A stretch of 64,000 nt of DNA from NCBI GenBank assembly GCA_024867545.1, contig JANFNE010000089.1, positions 33,350 through 97,349 of the forward strand. The letters run 5' to 3'. Positions 1 to 10,558 of this stretch are shown in pieces; positions within the stretch are counted from its first letter, which is position 1; the number at the start of each line of letters is the position of its first letter. The notes beneath the pieces were generated by a model. It saw only the letters and a program-made list of their open reading frames with translations, was not told the DNA's origin and ran no database searches. A program made the translations under genes and the position numbers. Origin of the DNA: Phytopythium helicoides (Eukaryota > Oomycota > Peronosporomycetes > Pythiales > Pythiaceae).

Positions 1-705
1 TTTATATTAGTAAAAAGAGGTATGTGTAATCTTTTTTGAATATTGGGGAACCACCCTCAAAACCTAGTAAGAATTAATGATCGATAGTGAACAAGTACTG
101 TAAAGGAAAGGTGAAAAAGAACTTTTGAGTTTGAAATAATTCTGAAACTTAATGTTAACAATCAATTGGAACTTTTTAAAGTGACAGTGTACCTTTTGCA
201 TAATGGGCCAGCAAGTTTATTTTTATAGCAAGCTTAATTTTATAAAGTAGGCGTAGATAATTCAAGTTTTAAAAAGCTTTATATAGTTATAAAAATAAGA
301 CCCGAAACCGAGTGATCTAACCATGAACAGATTGAAAAATAGGTAAAACTGTTTGGAGGATCGAACTCACATATGTGGCAAAATATGGAGATGATTTGTG
401 GTTAGGAGTGAAAGGCTAATCAAACTCGGAGATAGCTGGTTTTCCGCGAAATCTATTGAAGTAGAGCGTTTAAAATCTTTTTTTGGGGTAGAGCACTCAT
501 TGAGCTAGGGGGTGTAAAAACTTACTGAACTCTTAGAAACTCCGAATACGAAAAAAAGTAATTTGAACAGACAGACATTAGGCGCTAAGGTCTATTGTCA
601 AGAGGGAAACAGCCCAGATTGATCGCTAAGGTCTCTAAATAATATTCTAAGTGAAAAAGGAAGTTAAAAAATGAATACAATCAGTAGGTAGGCTTGGAAG
701 CAGCC

Positions 706-738
<33 letters not shown>

Positions 739-1282
739 TAGTTTTTTTGCGCCTAAAATGTATCGAGACTTAAGAAATTTACCGAAGCGGCAAGTTTTAT
801 TTTAAAAATAAAACGGTAGCGGAACATTCTGTATGTTAAAAAAGATATGTTGTAAAATATATTGAAGATATCAGAAAAGAAAATGCTGGCATTAGTAACA
901 AAAAATAATGAATAAGAATCATTATCACCGTAAATCTAAGGGTTTTTATGTTAAAATGTATTTCATAAAGTGAAACGGCCCCTAAGAAAGATTTGACGAA
1001 AGCAAATTTTGATGGGATAATTTTTAAATTAAATTTTTTTAAAAAAGTGACAAAAATTTTTATTTTTCAGGAAATAGCTTTTTTTAAAAATAAACCGTAC
1101 CCTAAACCAACACAGGTAGATAGGTCGAGTAGACTAAGGTGAATGAGAGAACTATATTGAAGGAACTCGGCAAAATGACTTTGTAACTTCGGGATAAAAA
1201 GTACCTAATTTAATTATTAGGTGTCACAAAATAGGGGGTTGCGACTGTTTAATAAAAACTTAGGACTCTGCTAAATGGTAAC

Positions 1283-1320
<38 letters not shown>

Positions 1321-1378
1321 ATTAATAGGAGATGTTTTAGCATTGAATGGAAGTCCCAGTAAACGGCGGCCGTAACTC

Positions 1379-1435
<57 letters not shown>

Positions 1436-1873
1436 TGTAACGACATCCCCGCTGTCTCCAATATAGACTCAGTGAATTTGAAATATCCGTGAAGATGCGG
1501 ATTCTCTATAGTTAGACGGAAAGACCCCGTGAACCTTTACTACATCTTTATATTGTTATTTTATCTAATATGTGTAGCATAAGTGGTAATCTTTGAGGCC
1601 TTCACGCTAGTGAATTGCTTAGATAATCTTGAAATACCACTCTTATTAAAATAAATAACTAATATTTTTTAAAAATAGACATTGTATGGTTGGTAGTTTG
1701 ACTGGGGCGGTCACCTCCTAAAGAGTAACGGAGGTGTACAAAGGTAAGCTCAAATTGGATTTTAGTATCAATTGTAGAGCGTAATGGTAAAAGCTTGCTT
1801 GACTGTAAGATAGACATATCAAACAGGGACGAAAGTCGGTCATAGTGATCCGATAATTCTTTGTGGAAAGATT

Positions 1874-1916
<43 letters not shown>

Positions 1917-1994
1917 GACTCCTAAGAGCTCCTATCGACGGAGTCGTTTGGCACCTCGATGTCGACTCATCACATCCTGGAGCTGGAGAAGGTT

Positions 1995-2034
<40 letters not shown>

Positions 2035-2335
2035 TTGGGTTTAGAACGTCGTGAGACAGTTTGGTTCCTATCTTCTATAGATATTATGAAAAATGAAAGA
2101 ATCTAACTCTAGTACGAGAGGACCGAGAAGGGTAAATCTCTGGTGTATCGGTTGTTTTATAAGCATCGCCGAGTAGCTAAATTTATTTTGGATAATTACT
2201 GAAAGCATCTAAGTAAGAAACCATTCTTAAAAATTTTTCAAATGAAAACTGTAAAAGACTATTACATTGATAGGTTTTAAGTGTAAATACTGTAAAGTAT
2301 GTAGCTAAAAAATACTAAAAGTTTCAAATTTTTAT
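1..2335 (+). rRNA. rnl: Large-subunit rRNA, 3' part (5' end outside window)
   Basis: Large-subunit rRNA of the mitochondrial ribosome. Strongly conserved 23S blocks are readable, for example GTAACTATGACG-type peptidyl-transferase context around 1370-1400 (GGCGGCCGTAACTCTGACGG), GGATAACAGGCTGAT near 1900, and the sarcin-ricin loop AGTACGAGAGGACC at about 2111. The gene enters the window already in domain I; roughly the first 320 nt lie beyond the window edge. The 3' end is placed near 2335 by similarity of the final stretch and is approximate. A short open frame at 1861-2106 is a chance shadow of the rRNA. Confidence 0.95.
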
Positions 2336-2352
2336 TTAAATATATTTTTTAT

Positions 2353-2423
2353 TTCTTTGTAGCTCAATGGTAGAGCAAATGGCTGTTAACCATTAGGTTG
2401 TAGGTTCAAATCCTATCAAAGAA
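2353..2423 (+). tRNA. trnN(guu): tRNA-Asn (GUU)
   Basis: Acceptor TTCTTTG/CAAAGAA, anticodon loop with GTT, and TTC-containing T arm. It is the first of four tandem tRNAs between rnl and nad5. Confidence 0.95.
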
Positions 2424-2442
2424 GTTATTATTATATATTTTA

Positions 2443-2530
2443 GGTCGAATAGCCAAGTCAGGTTTAAGGCAGTAGTTTGCTAAACTATCAGTTAAGTAAT
2501 TAACTCGTGGGTTCAAATCCCACTTCGACT
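2443..2530 (+). tRNA. trnS(gcu): tRNA-Ser (GCU), long variable arm
   Basis: Acceptor GGTCGAA/TTCGACT (first pair G-U). Anticodon GCT sits in the stem-loop AGTTTGCTAAACT. The extra arm ATCAGTTAAGTAATTAACTCG is typical of class II tRNA-Ser. Confidence 0.95.
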
Positions 2531-2538
2531 TATTTAAA

Positions 2539-2609
2539 GATGATGTAGTTTAATGGTGGAACGTGGGAATCATAATCCTAAAGTTGTAGGTTCAAGTCCT
2601 ACCATCATT
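2539..2609 (+). tRNA. trnM(cau): tRNA with CAU anticodon (Met, or Ile if modified)
   Basis: Acceptor GATGATG/CATCATT opening with a weak G-U pair. Anticodon stem TGGGA/TCCTA has loop ATCATAA. This is one of three different CAU tRNAs in the genome. Which is initiator, elongator or lysidine-modified Ile cannot be settled by eye. Confidence 0.88.
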
Positions 2610-2621
2610 ATTTTTTCTTAA

Positions 2622-2696
2622 CGGAAGGTAGCATAGTATGGTTTAATGCATCTGTTTTGGGAACAGAAGATCAAAGGTTCGAATCCTTTTCTTCCG
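2622..2696 (+). tRNA. trnP(ugg): tRNA-Pro (UGG)
   Basis: Acceptor CGGAAGG/TCTTCCG and anticodon stem-loop CTGTTTTGGGAACAG with TGG. It is followed at once by a 64-nt perfect palindrome. Confidence 0.95.
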
Positions 2697-2700
2697 AAAT

Positions 2701-2764
2701 TATTATTATTATAAAAAATATAATTACATATTAATATGTAATTATATTTTTTATAATAATAATA
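2701..2764. repeat. 64-nt perfect palindrome between trnP and nad5
   Basis: The left arm 2701-2732 is the exact reverse complement of 2733-2764. It can form a 30-bp stem with a 4-nt tip (TTAA). It lies between two genes on the same strand, so it may be an RNA end-processing or stabilising structure. Confidence 0.9.
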
Positions 2765-2840
2765 TCTTTATAAAATTATATTATTATAGAAATAAAAATA
2801 AATAAAAAAATATTTATTTTTATGTAATCCTTATTATACT

Positions 2841-4835
2841 ATGTTATTATTATCTATTATATTTTTACCTTTATTAGGCTCAATAGCAGCCGGTTTTTTT
2901 GGTTTTTATATAGGACGTCAAGGTTCTGTAGTAATAACCACTTTAACAACTTTTTTAAGTTTTAGTTTTTCATTAATAATTTTTTATTATTCAATTACTT
3001 TTGAATATGAATATATTATATATTTAGCTACTTGGATAAATAGTGGTTTATTTAACTGTAATTGGAGCTTTTTATTTGATAGTTTAACAATGGTTATGTT
3101 AATTGTTGTTACAAGTATTTCAACTTTAGTTCATTTATATTCTTCACAATATATGGCACATGATCCGCATCTTTCAAGATTTATGTCATATCTATCTTTA
3201 TTTACTTTTTTTATGATAATTTTAGTAACTGGAGATAATTTTATGCAAATGTTTGTAGGTTGGGAAGGTGTAGGTTTTTGTTCTTTTTTATTAATTAATT
3301 TTTGGTTTACACGTTTACAAGCAAATAAAGCTGCAATAAAAGCTATGTTAGTTAATAGAATTAGTGATTTAATTTTATTATTAGGTATTTTAACTATTTT
3401 TTATAATATAAGAACAATTGAATATTTTAGTACATTTGCTGCTATTTCTATTGTTAAAGATTTTAATTTTATATTTTTTAATTATAGTTTAAGTATTATT
3501 GATGTAACTTGTATTTTAATTTTCATAGGTGCTATGGGTAAATCTGCTCAAATTTTTTTACATTTATGGTTACCTGATGCTATGGAAGGACCAACACCTG
3601 TTTCTGCATTAATACATGCGGCTACCATGGTAACAGCTGGTGTATATTTAACTGCAAGATGTTCTCCTATTTTTGAATATTCTGTATTTTCTTTAAAAGT
3701 AGTAACAATTATAGGTGCTTCTACGGCTTTTTTTGCAAGTACTGTAGGTTTAGTTCAGAATGATTTTAAAAAAATAGTTGCATATTCTACATGTAGTCAA
3801 TTAGGTTATATGTTTTTTGCTTGTGGTTTATCAAATTATCCTTTAGCTATTTTTCACTTATCAAATCATGCTTATTTTAAAGCTTTATTATTTTTATGTT
3901 CTGGTGCCGTTATTCATGCTATGGGTGATGAACAAGATATTAGAAAAATGGGTGGATTAAGACGTATATTACCTTATACTTATGTTATGTTTTTAATAGG
4001 TTCATTATCTTTAATGGGTTTTCCTTTTTTAACAGGTTTTTATTCAAAAGATTTAATATTAGAAGTAGCTTTTGCTAGTTTTAGTGAAACAGGTCATTTT
4101 GCTTATTGGTTAGGTACTATAGGTGCTTTTTTTACAGCATTTTATTCAACACGTTTATTATTTTTTGCTTTTTTAAGTGAAACAAATGCTTATAAAAATG
4201 TAATAAAACATGCACATGATGTTCCTTTAGAAATGGGTTTACCTCTTGGTTTATTAGCTTTTGGTAGTATTTTTATTGGTTATTTATCAAAAGATATGTT
4301 TGTAGGTTTAGGTTCTAATTTTTGGAATAATTCTATATATATAAATCCAGTAAATAATCAGATGATTGATGCTGAATTTTTACCTACTTTTTTTAAATTA
4401 TTACCAGTTATTTTAAGTTTTGGTGGTTTATTTAGTGCTTTTTATTTATATTTTTTTAAATTTAAATTTTTATATGAATTGAAAATTTCAAAATATGGTT
4501 TATATTTTTATAATTTTTTAAATAGAAAATGGTATTTTGATAAAATTTATTATGAATTTGTAAATCAATATATTTTAAAAATTGGGTATAATTATACTTA
4601 TAAAATGATTGATAAAGGTTTAATTGAGATGTGTGGTCCTTATGGTTTAGTTGCTTTTTTTTCTTTTTTAAGTCAAAAAGTAATATTAATTCAAACAGGT
4701 TATATTTATCATTATTCTTTATTGATTTTAATTAGTACTATTTTTTTAATTAATGTAGTATTTTTTTCTATATTATTTTATTTTAATTTTGTAACTATTT
4801 TATTATTCTTTTTTATTTTAATTATTTTAAAATAA
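2841..4835 (+). CDS. nad5: NADH dehydrogenase subunit 5
   Basis: Proton-pumping antiporter-like membrane subunit of complex I in the inner mitochondrial membrane. The 664-residue protein has the usual hydrophobic helices throughout. It carries the family core around residues 140-160 (GWEGVGFCSFLLINFW), the stretch LPDAMEGPTPVSALIHAATMVTAG near 245-270, and the discontinuous-helix histidine region FHLSNHAYFKALLF. The start follows a spacer after the palindrome at 2701-2764 and gives a normal N-terminus (MLLLSIIFLPLLGS). The C-terminal lateral helix and last TM segment are present, so the gene is full length. nad6 follows 53 nt downstream. Confidence 0.97.
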   Translation: MLLLSIIFLPLLGSIAAGFFGFYIGRQGSVVITTLTTFLSFSFSLIIFYYSITFEYEYIIYLATWINSGLFNCNWSFLFDSLTMVMLIVVTSISTLVHLYSSQYMAHDPHLSRFMSYLSLFTFFMIILVTGDNFMQMFVGWEGVGFCSFLLINFWFTRLQANKAAIKAMLVNRISDLILLLGILTIFYNIRTIEYFSTFAAISIVKDFNFIFFNYSLSIIDVTCILIFIGAMGKSAQIFLHLWLPDAMEGPTPVSALIHAATMVTAGVYLTARCSPIFEYSVFSLKVVTIIGASTAFFASTVGLVQNDFKKIVAYSTCSQLGYMFFACGLSNYPLAIFHLSNHAYFKALLFLCSGAVIHAMGDEQDIRKMGGLRRILPYTYVMFLIGSLSLMGFPFLTGFYSKDLILEVAFASFSETGHFAYWLGTIGAFFTAFYSTRLLFFAFLSETNAYKNVIKHAHDVPLEMGLPLGLLAFGSIFIGYLSKDMFVGLGSNFWNNSIYINPVNNQMIDAEFLPTFFKLLPVILSFGGLFSAFYLYFFKFKFLYELKISKYGLYFYNFLNRKWYFDKIYYEFVNQYILKIGYNYTYKMIDKGLIEMCGPYGLVAFFSFLSQKVILIQTGYIYHYSLLILISTIFLINVVFFSILFYFNFVTILLFFFILIILK

Positions 4836-4888
4836 AAAAAATAATAAAATATATTGTTTAAGATAAAATTATCAAAAATTTAATTTTT

Positions 4889-5533
4889 ATGAATTTTGAA
4901 ACAATATTTTTCTTTTTTTTTTCAAGTATAGCTTTAACTTCAGCTATATTTGTAATATATTCTACAAATACAATATATTCTGCATTTTTTTTAATATTAG
5001 TTTTTGTAAATTCAACAGGGTTATTATTAATATCAGAAGTTGAATTTATATCTATAATGTTAATTATTATTTATGTAGGCGCTATTACTGTTTTATTTTT
5101 ATTTGTTATTATGATGTTAGATATTAATGTATTAATTGATAAAAATAAAAATAGTAATAATTTTGGTTATCTTCCAATTATTTTTTTAATAAGTTTTATT
5201 TTTTTTTTAGAAACTTTTTTAATGTTTAGTAAAATTTTTACTACATATTATCATATAATTGATCAATCTTTTTTTAAGAATGATTTATTTTATAGACCTT
5301 ATATAAATTATGTTGATAGTATAACAAATATTGAAACAATTGGACAAATTTTATATAGTTATTATGCGTTTTTTTTTTTAGCATCAGGTATTATATTATT
5401 AATAGCTTTAATTGGAGCTGTTTTTTTAACTAAAAAAGAAAAAAAAAAACAAAATTTTTTAACTAAAAATATATATAAACAATTATCTAGAGATTCATTG
5501 AAAGCTATTTTCAATGTTAAAAATAAAAATTAA
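4889..5533 (+). CDS. nad6: NADH dehydrogenase subunit 6
   Basis: Membrane subunit of complex I. The 214-residue protein has five hydrophobic segments and the family signature LISEVEFISIMLIIIYVGAI around residues 47-67, including the pi-bulge helix seen in NuoJ. The C-terminus is extended by a basic tail rich in K and N (after about residue 180). The stop is separated from trnR by one base, so RNA cleavage at the tRNA probably makes the 3' end. Confidence 0.95.
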   Translation: MNFETIFFFFFSSIALTSAIFVIYSTNTIYSAFFLILVFVNSTGLLLISEVEFISIMLIIIYVGAITVLFLFVIMMLDINVLIDKNKNSNNFGYLPIIFLISFIFFLETFLMFSKIFTTYYHIIDQSFFKNDLFYRPYINYVDSITNIETIGQILYSYYAFFFLASGIILLIALIGAVFLTKKEKKKQNFLTKNIYKQLSRDSLKAIFNVKNKN

Positions 5534-5534
5534 A

Positions 5535-5606
5535 ACGACCTTAACTTAATTGGTAGAGTATTAGCCTTCTAAGCTTTAAAATCTTGGTTCAAGTCCAAGA
5601 GGTTGT
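5535..5606 (+). tRNA. trnR(ucu): tRNA-Arg (UCU)
   Basis: Acceptor ACGACCT/AGGTTGT and anticodon stem TTAGC/GCTTT with loop CTTCTAA. It starts one base after the nad6 stop. It reads AGA/AGG arginine codons, consistent with a standard code. Confidence 0.94.
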
Positions 5607-5841
5607 AAAAATATTATAAATAAAAAAAATTTTATATTATCTGAAATTATTTTAAATTCATGTTATTAAAATAAAATTTTATTATAAATACTTTTGAAAA
5701 AAGGGAATTATAATTTATATTTATAATATTTTTGTATTTATATGTATTTTATATTTTTTTAATAAAAAATTAATAAAATATTTTTTATTTTTTAAGTGAA
5801 TTAATATAGAGATTGTAAAAATTTTTTAAAAAAATAAATTT

Positions 5842-6639
5842 ATGAAAGAAAAAAATTTTGAAAACATAATAAATCAAATTATAGAAAACTCTAATTTAGA
5901 TTTAAAAAGTAAAAAAAATTTAATTTTACAAGAATATCAAAATTTAAACAACAACATAAACCAAGATATATTATCTATTTGCAATGCTAATTATGAAACT
6001 GATTATGAAAATATAAAAAAAATAACTGATTTTCAATTTTTTTTAATGAAATTAATGGGTTGTATACCTATAAATCCTTTAAATCATATTGTTAGATTTG
6101 GGGATGAAAGTACTATTTCAATTGAAAAAAAAATTTTTAAAAAAGTTATAGATGATTCTAATAATAACGGAATAAATTTATCTTCATATAACATGCAAAC
6201 ATCTTTAAAAAATTTTATATTTAATTTAGATATTAATTTTCAAGATAATTTAAAATTTCAAAATATTTCATTTATTTTTCGTGAAAATCTTAGAGAAAAA
6301 ATAGTATTATTAGATTTAGAAAAAGATGGTATTAAAGGAAATATTATATTTACGGATTTAGAAAAAATGTTAAATTATGCTGATAATGATTTTTTTTTAG
6401 AATCAATAGATTATTTAGAAAATAATTATTATTTTTTTATTTTATTTTCTGTTAGGTTTTATAATATTTTAAATTATATTTTTAAAAGTTATTATTATTA
6501 TAAATATATATATTTTAATTTTTTAAATTATAATTATTTAATATTATTAAAAAATGTACATATTAAAATATATTTTAATATTATGATAATTTTTAATTTA
6601 TTTAAAATATATAAAAATTATAAAGAAAATTTTTATTAA
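5842..6639 (+). CDS. Unidentified ORF, 265 codons (orf265)
   Basis: I do not recognise this protein. Residues 1-195 look soluble and charged (start MKEKNFENIINQIIENSNL) with no obvious catalytic motif. Residues about 195-260 are rich in Y, F, N, I and L and could be one or two membrane segments or AT-driven low complexity. It sits between nad6-trnR and atp9 on the same strand after a 235-nt gene-free spacer. That spacer carries a 19-nt sequence (5786-5804) that is also found upstream of nad11. Start chosen as the first ATG of the open frame. It is kept intact in both arms, but arm identity means this is not independent evidence of selection. Confidence 0.6.
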   Translation: MKEKNFENIINQIIENSNLDLKSKKNLILQEYQNLNNNINQDILSICNANYETDYENIKKITDFQFFLMKLMGCIPINPLNHIVRFGDESTISIEKKIFKKVIDDSNNNGINLSSYNMQTSLKNFIFNLDINFQDNLKFQNISFIFRENLREKIVLLDLEKDGIKGNIIFTDLEKMLNYADNDFFLESIDYLENNYYFFILFSVRFYNILNYIFKSYYYYKYIYFNFLNYNYLILLKNVHIKIYFNIMIIFNLFKIYKNYKENFY

Positions 6640-6746
6640 ATTTTAAAATAAATAAATATATGGACATATAAAATGAAATTAAATATCAAATAAAATATTT
6701 TTTATAGTGTTTAAGATATTATAATTTAATACAAAAAAAAATATAA

Positions 6747-6977
<231 letters not shown>

Positions 6978-7029
6978 TCAAATATTATAAATAAAAATTA
7001 TAATTTTTTTTATAATTTTTTATTTAAAA

Positions 7030-7100
7030 GACGAGATAGAGTAATTGGCAACTTATCAGGCTCATAATCTGAAGATGTAGGTTCGAGTCCTACTCACGTC
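7030..7100 (+). tRNA. trnM(cau): tRNA with CAU anticodon (Met group)
   Basis: Acceptor GACGAGA/TCACGTC (one A-A mismatch) and anticodon stem TCAGG/TCTGA with loop CTCATAA. It is convergent with nad4L. It is one of three CAU tRNAs, and initiator versus elongator cannot be decided from sequence alone. Confidence 0.88.
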
Positions 7101-7159
7101 ATTTATAAAAATATTAATAAATAAAATATTAATAATTTATATTAAGTATTGATATGTAT

Positions 7160-7191
7160 ATTTACATATATAATATATTATATATGTAAAT
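7160..7191. terminator. 32-nt perfect palindrome between convergent trnM and nad4L
   Basis: ATTTACATATATAATA is followed by its exact reverse complement. It touches the nad4L stop codon (7191-7193, minus strand) and lies 59 nt after trnM. Its place at a tail-to-tail boundary suits a bidirectional RNA 3'-end or processing hairpin. That function is inferred. Confidence 0.6.
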
Positions 7192-7493
7192 TATAATGAT
7201 AATAAATTAATTTTATATATTGAAATATCACCATAAATTTTAAAAAAAACAATCATAATAGCTAACCCTATAGCAGATTCAGCGGCAGCTACTGTTAAAA
7301 TTAATAATGAAAAAACTTGTCCTATTACATCATCAATAAATACTGAAAAATATATAAAATTTAAGTTTACTGATAATAATAATAATTCAATAGACATTAA
7401 AATAATTATAATATTTTGTCTATTTAATATAATACCAAACAAACCTAGACAAAATAAAAAAAAATTTATAATAAAATGATTTAATATATTCAT
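7191..7493 (-). CDS. nad4L: NADH dehydrogenase subunit 4L
   Basis: Small three-helix membrane subunit of complex I (NuoK family). The 100-residue protein shows MSIELLLLSVNLNF near residues 33-46 and LTVAAAESAIGLAIMIVFF near 66-84, with the two conserved buried glutamates. It is the last gene of the tight cluster nad11-nad1-nad4L, with only 3 nt between the nad1 stop and this start. Confidence 0.97.
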   Translation of the reverse strand: MNILNHFIINFFLFCLGLFGIILNRQNIIIILMSIELLLLSVNLNFIYFSVFIDDVIGQVFSLLILTVAAAESAIGLAIMIVFFKIYGDISIYKINLLSL

Positions 7494-7496
7494 AAA

Positions 7497-8477
7497 TTAA
7501 ACTAACCAATTAAAACTTATTAAAATACTTGCAGTGTATAAAAACCAGCTTAATGTAAAAGGTAAAAAAACTTTCCAACCTAATCGCATTAATTGATCAT
7601 ATCTATATCTAGGTAAAATTGCTCTAGCTAAAACAAATAAAACAACAAAAAAACATACTTTTATACTAAACCAAAAAGATCCAGGTAAAATATCAATTAT
7701 TTTAATATTAAAAGGAAAAGGTGCTAACCAGCCACCTAAGAATAAAATAGTAGTTAAACTACTCATTAATAACATATTTGCGTATTCTCCTAAAAAGAAT
7801 AAAGCAAAACCCATAGCTGAATATTCAACATTATACCCTGAAACTAGTTCTGCTTCTGCTTCAGGTAAATCAAAAGGATGTCTGTTTGTTTCAGCTAGAC
7901 ATGAAATAAAAAAAATTAAAAAAATTGGAAAAAGAGGTACACAATACCATATAGTTTTTTGTGCTAAAACTATTGAAATTAAATTTAAAGACTTAGCACA
8001 TACTATTACAGAAAGTATACAAAAACTTATAGTTAATTCATAAGAAACCATTTGTGCGGTAGATCTTAAAGCACCTAAAAAAGAATATTTTGAATTACTT
8101 GACCATCCTGCAATAATAACACCATAAACACCTAAAGATGATACTGCTAATAAATATAATATACCTATATTTAATTCAGTAAAAAACATACCTGAACCTA
8201 AAGGTATAACAACCCAACTTAATAAGCTTAAAAAAAAAGCTAATATTGGAGCTAAAATAAATAAAACAACATCTGAATTACTTGGTAAAACAGTTTCTTT
8301 TACAAATAATTTTAAACCATCTGCTAATGGTTGTAATAATCCAAAAGTACCTACAACGTTTGGTCCTCTTCTTCTTTGAACAGAAGCTAATACTTTACGT
8401 TCTACTAAAGTAAAATAAGCAACAGCTATTAATAAAGGTAAAACTAAAATTAAAAATTTTAAAATTGTATAAATCAT
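7497..8477 (-). CDS. nad1: NADH dehydrogenase subunit 1
   Basis: Complex I membrane subunit at the junction with the peripheral arm, lining the quinone channel (NuoH family). The 326-residue protein has eight or so TM segments, [17 protein letters not shown] near residues 24-40, and the acidic quinone-side loop [20 protein letters not shown] near 195-215. It starts 2 nt after the nad11 stop, so the three genes are surely one transcript. Confidence 0.98.
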   Translation of the reverse strand: MIYTILKFLILVLPLLIAVAYFTLVERKVLASVQRRRGPNVVGTFGLLQPLADGLKLFVKETVLPSNSDVVLFILAPILAFFLSLLSWVVIPLGSGMFFTELNIGILYLLAVSSLGVYGVIIAGWSSNSKYSFLGALRSTAQMVSYELTISFCILSVIVCAKSLNLISIVLAQKTIWYCVPLFPIFLIFFISCLAETNRHPFDLPEAEAELVSGYNVEYSAMGFALFFLGEYANMLLMSSLTTILFLGGWLAPFPFNIKIIDILPGSFWFSIKVCFFVVLFVLARAILPRYRYDQLMRLGWKVFLPFTLSWFLYTASILISFNWLV

Positions 8478-8479
8478 AA

Positions 8480-10477
8480 TTATTTTTTGTTTTTAATAAT
8501 TTTATTAGAATTAATCAATATTTTTGAATATTGTTCTAATATATTTGTATAAAAGGAATTTTTTATTAAATTATCTAAAAAATTAATATTTATTTTAAAA
8601 TTTTTATTATTATAAATAAAATTATTAATAATTTTTAATTTTTTTTTAGATAAGTAAGGTAAAATTTCTTTTATTTTTAAAAAAGATTTTATTTTATTTT
8701 TTTGATTTTTATTTAAAATAAATTTATAAATATTTTTATAAATTATAAAATCTTTTCTTTGCTCAGTATCTAAATTTAAAAATTGATCATTTTTTTGAAT
8801 AAACCCTTCAATATTTATATAGGTACCTTTTTTTTCTAAAAAAGTTAATCCTGGTAATATTAAATTTGATTTTTGAGCATCTTCTGTAAAATGATGTCCT
8901 TGATAAATAATAAAATCATTTTTTTTTATTTTTAGTTTATTTTTTAAATTAGTATTAAATAAATAATATAATTCTGAATTATTTTGATAAAAATTATTAT
9001 TTAATCCTATTTCTAAAAAATTAATTAAAGAAGTTTTTGAATTAAAAAAATTAATTTTATTTTTTAAAAAAGAAATATTTTTTAATTTTGATATTAAATT
9101 ATAACCGTTTTTTTGATTAATAACATTTTCACCAATAATTATTAAAGGGTTTTTCGCTTTTTTTAAATCTTTACAAAAAGAATGTTTTCCTGTAATAATT
9201 TTTATTAAAATATCTAAATTCAAACCTAAATGTTGAACAGGATATGTAAAGTCATTTTTATTACCAACATAAGCTACTTTAAAATTACCTTTTTTTAAAC
9301 GGTTTATTAAATGTATATTTAAAATAGAACCTTCTTGTCTAATATTACTATTAATTATTAAACATAAATCTGATTCTTCTATTGATTTTAAACTATTATT
9401 AAATAAAAAATTAGAAGTTAAATCGGAATTTAATTTTAATTTTTTTTGATCTAAATATTTTTCAAAAAAAATATTATTTATACCTATTTTATTTAAAAAT
9501 TTTTTTAAAATAAAAATAGATTCTAAATCAACTAAATCACCAACGATAGTTTTAATTTTAGAACCATCTTTTTCTAAAAATTTATTATTAATAATATTTA
9601 AAGCTTCAAACCAAGATATTTTTTGAAATTTATTATTTTCATCTTTAATTAAAGGATATTGAATACGTTGATATTTTAAACTATCAAAAAAAAATCTAGT
9701 TTTATTTGAAATCCATTCTTTATTGATATTAAAATTAGTTTTAGGTAAAATACGTACAATTTCATTATTAAAAATATCTATTTTAATATTAGAACCTATA
9801 CCATCTAAAATATCAACTCCTTCTTTTTTTTTTAATTCCCATGAACGTGCTTTAAAACTAAAAGGTTTTGAAGTTAATGCACCTACAGGACATAAATCTA
9901 TTAAATTACCAGAAAATTCAGAATTAAATATATTAGGATAATAAAAATTAATTTCAGTTTTATTACCTCTACCTGTGGTACCTAAATTGTCTATTCCACA
10001 AATTTCATTTGCAAAACGAACACATCTTGTACAATGAATACATCTTGTCATTATAGTTTTAATGAAAGGACCACAATATTTATCTTCTACACCTCTTTTT
10101 TTAAAAAAAAATCTACTACGATCAGAACCAAAAATCATTGTTTGATCTTGTAAATCACATTCAGAAGCTTGATCACATATAGGACAATCTAATGGATGAT
10201 TTATTAATAGAAATTCTAAAACACTTTCACGAGCTTTTTGTACTAAAGGTGTATCTGTGAAAATTTTCATATTAGGCATTACAGGCATAGCACAAGATGC
10301 AACGGGTTTAGGTGATCTTTCAATTTCAACTAAACACATCCTACAATTACCAGCTATTTGTAAATTTTCTTGAAAACAAAATTTAGGTATTTCTATTTTA
10401 AAATTATTACAAGCTTGTAAAACTGTTAAGTTTTTATTTACTTTTATTTTTATATTATTTATATAAATATCTATCAT
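8480..10477 (-). CDS. nad11: NADH dehydrogenase subunit 11 (75-kDa, NuoG-like)
   Basis: Iron-sulfur subunit of the matrix arm of complex I, moved to the nucleus in most eukaryotes but mitochondrial in oomycetes and some protists. All cluster ligands are visible: 2Fe-2S at C34, C45, C48 and C62; the His-liganded 4Fe-4S at H94, C98, C101 and C107; the next 4Fe-4S at C146, C149, C152 and C196. Residues beyond about 215 form the degenerate molybdopterin-oxidoreductase-like domain. At 665 residues both domains are present, unlike the short forms in some algae. It is the first gene of nad11-nad1-nad4L. Confidence 0.97.
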   Translation of the reverse strand: MIDIYINNIKIKVNKNLTVLQACNNFKIEIPKFCFQENLQIAGNCRMCLVEIERSPKPVASCAMPVMPNMKIFTDTPLVQKARESVLEFLLINHPLDCPICDQASECDLQDQTMIFGSDRSRFFFKKRGVEDKYCGPFIKTIMTRCIHCTRCVRFANEICGIDNLGTTGRGNKTEINFYYPNIFNSEFSGNLIDLCPVGALTSKPFSFKARSWELKKKEGVDILDGIGSNIKIDIFNNEIVRILPKTNFNINKEWISNKTRFFFDSLKYQRIQYPLIKDENNKFQKISWFEALNIINNKFLEKDGSKIKTIVGDLVDLESIFILKKFLNKIGINNIFFEKYLDQKKLKLNSDLTSNFLFNNSLKSIEESDLCLIINSNIRQEGSILNIHLINRLKKGNFKVAYVGNKNDFTYPVQHLGLNLDILIKIITGKHSFCKDLKKAKNPLIIIGENVINQKNGYNLISKLKNISFLKNKINFFNSKTSLINFLEIGLNNNFYQNNSELYYLFNTNLKNKLKIKKNDFIIYQGHHFTEDAQKSNLILPGLTFLEKKGTYINIEGFIQKNDQFLNLDTEQRKDFIIYKNIYKFILNKNQKNKIKSFLKIKEILPYLSKKKLKIINNFIYNNKNFKININFLDNLIKNSFYTNILEQYSKILINSNKIIKNKK

Positions 10478-10558
10478 TTATTTTATTTTTAAATTGTTCA
10501 AAATTTTTATTTTAATTCACTTAAAAAATAGATTTTTTTAAAAAAAAAATTAATATAA

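Noticed and set aside
1861..2106. 81-codon open frame (and its mirror 20675-20920)
   Set aside because: It lies wholly inside conserved domain V/VI sequence of rnl; the rRNA explains the sequence.
9723..9941. 72-codon open frame (and mirror 12840-13058)
   Set aside because: It is a shadow antisense to the iron-sulfur region of nad11.
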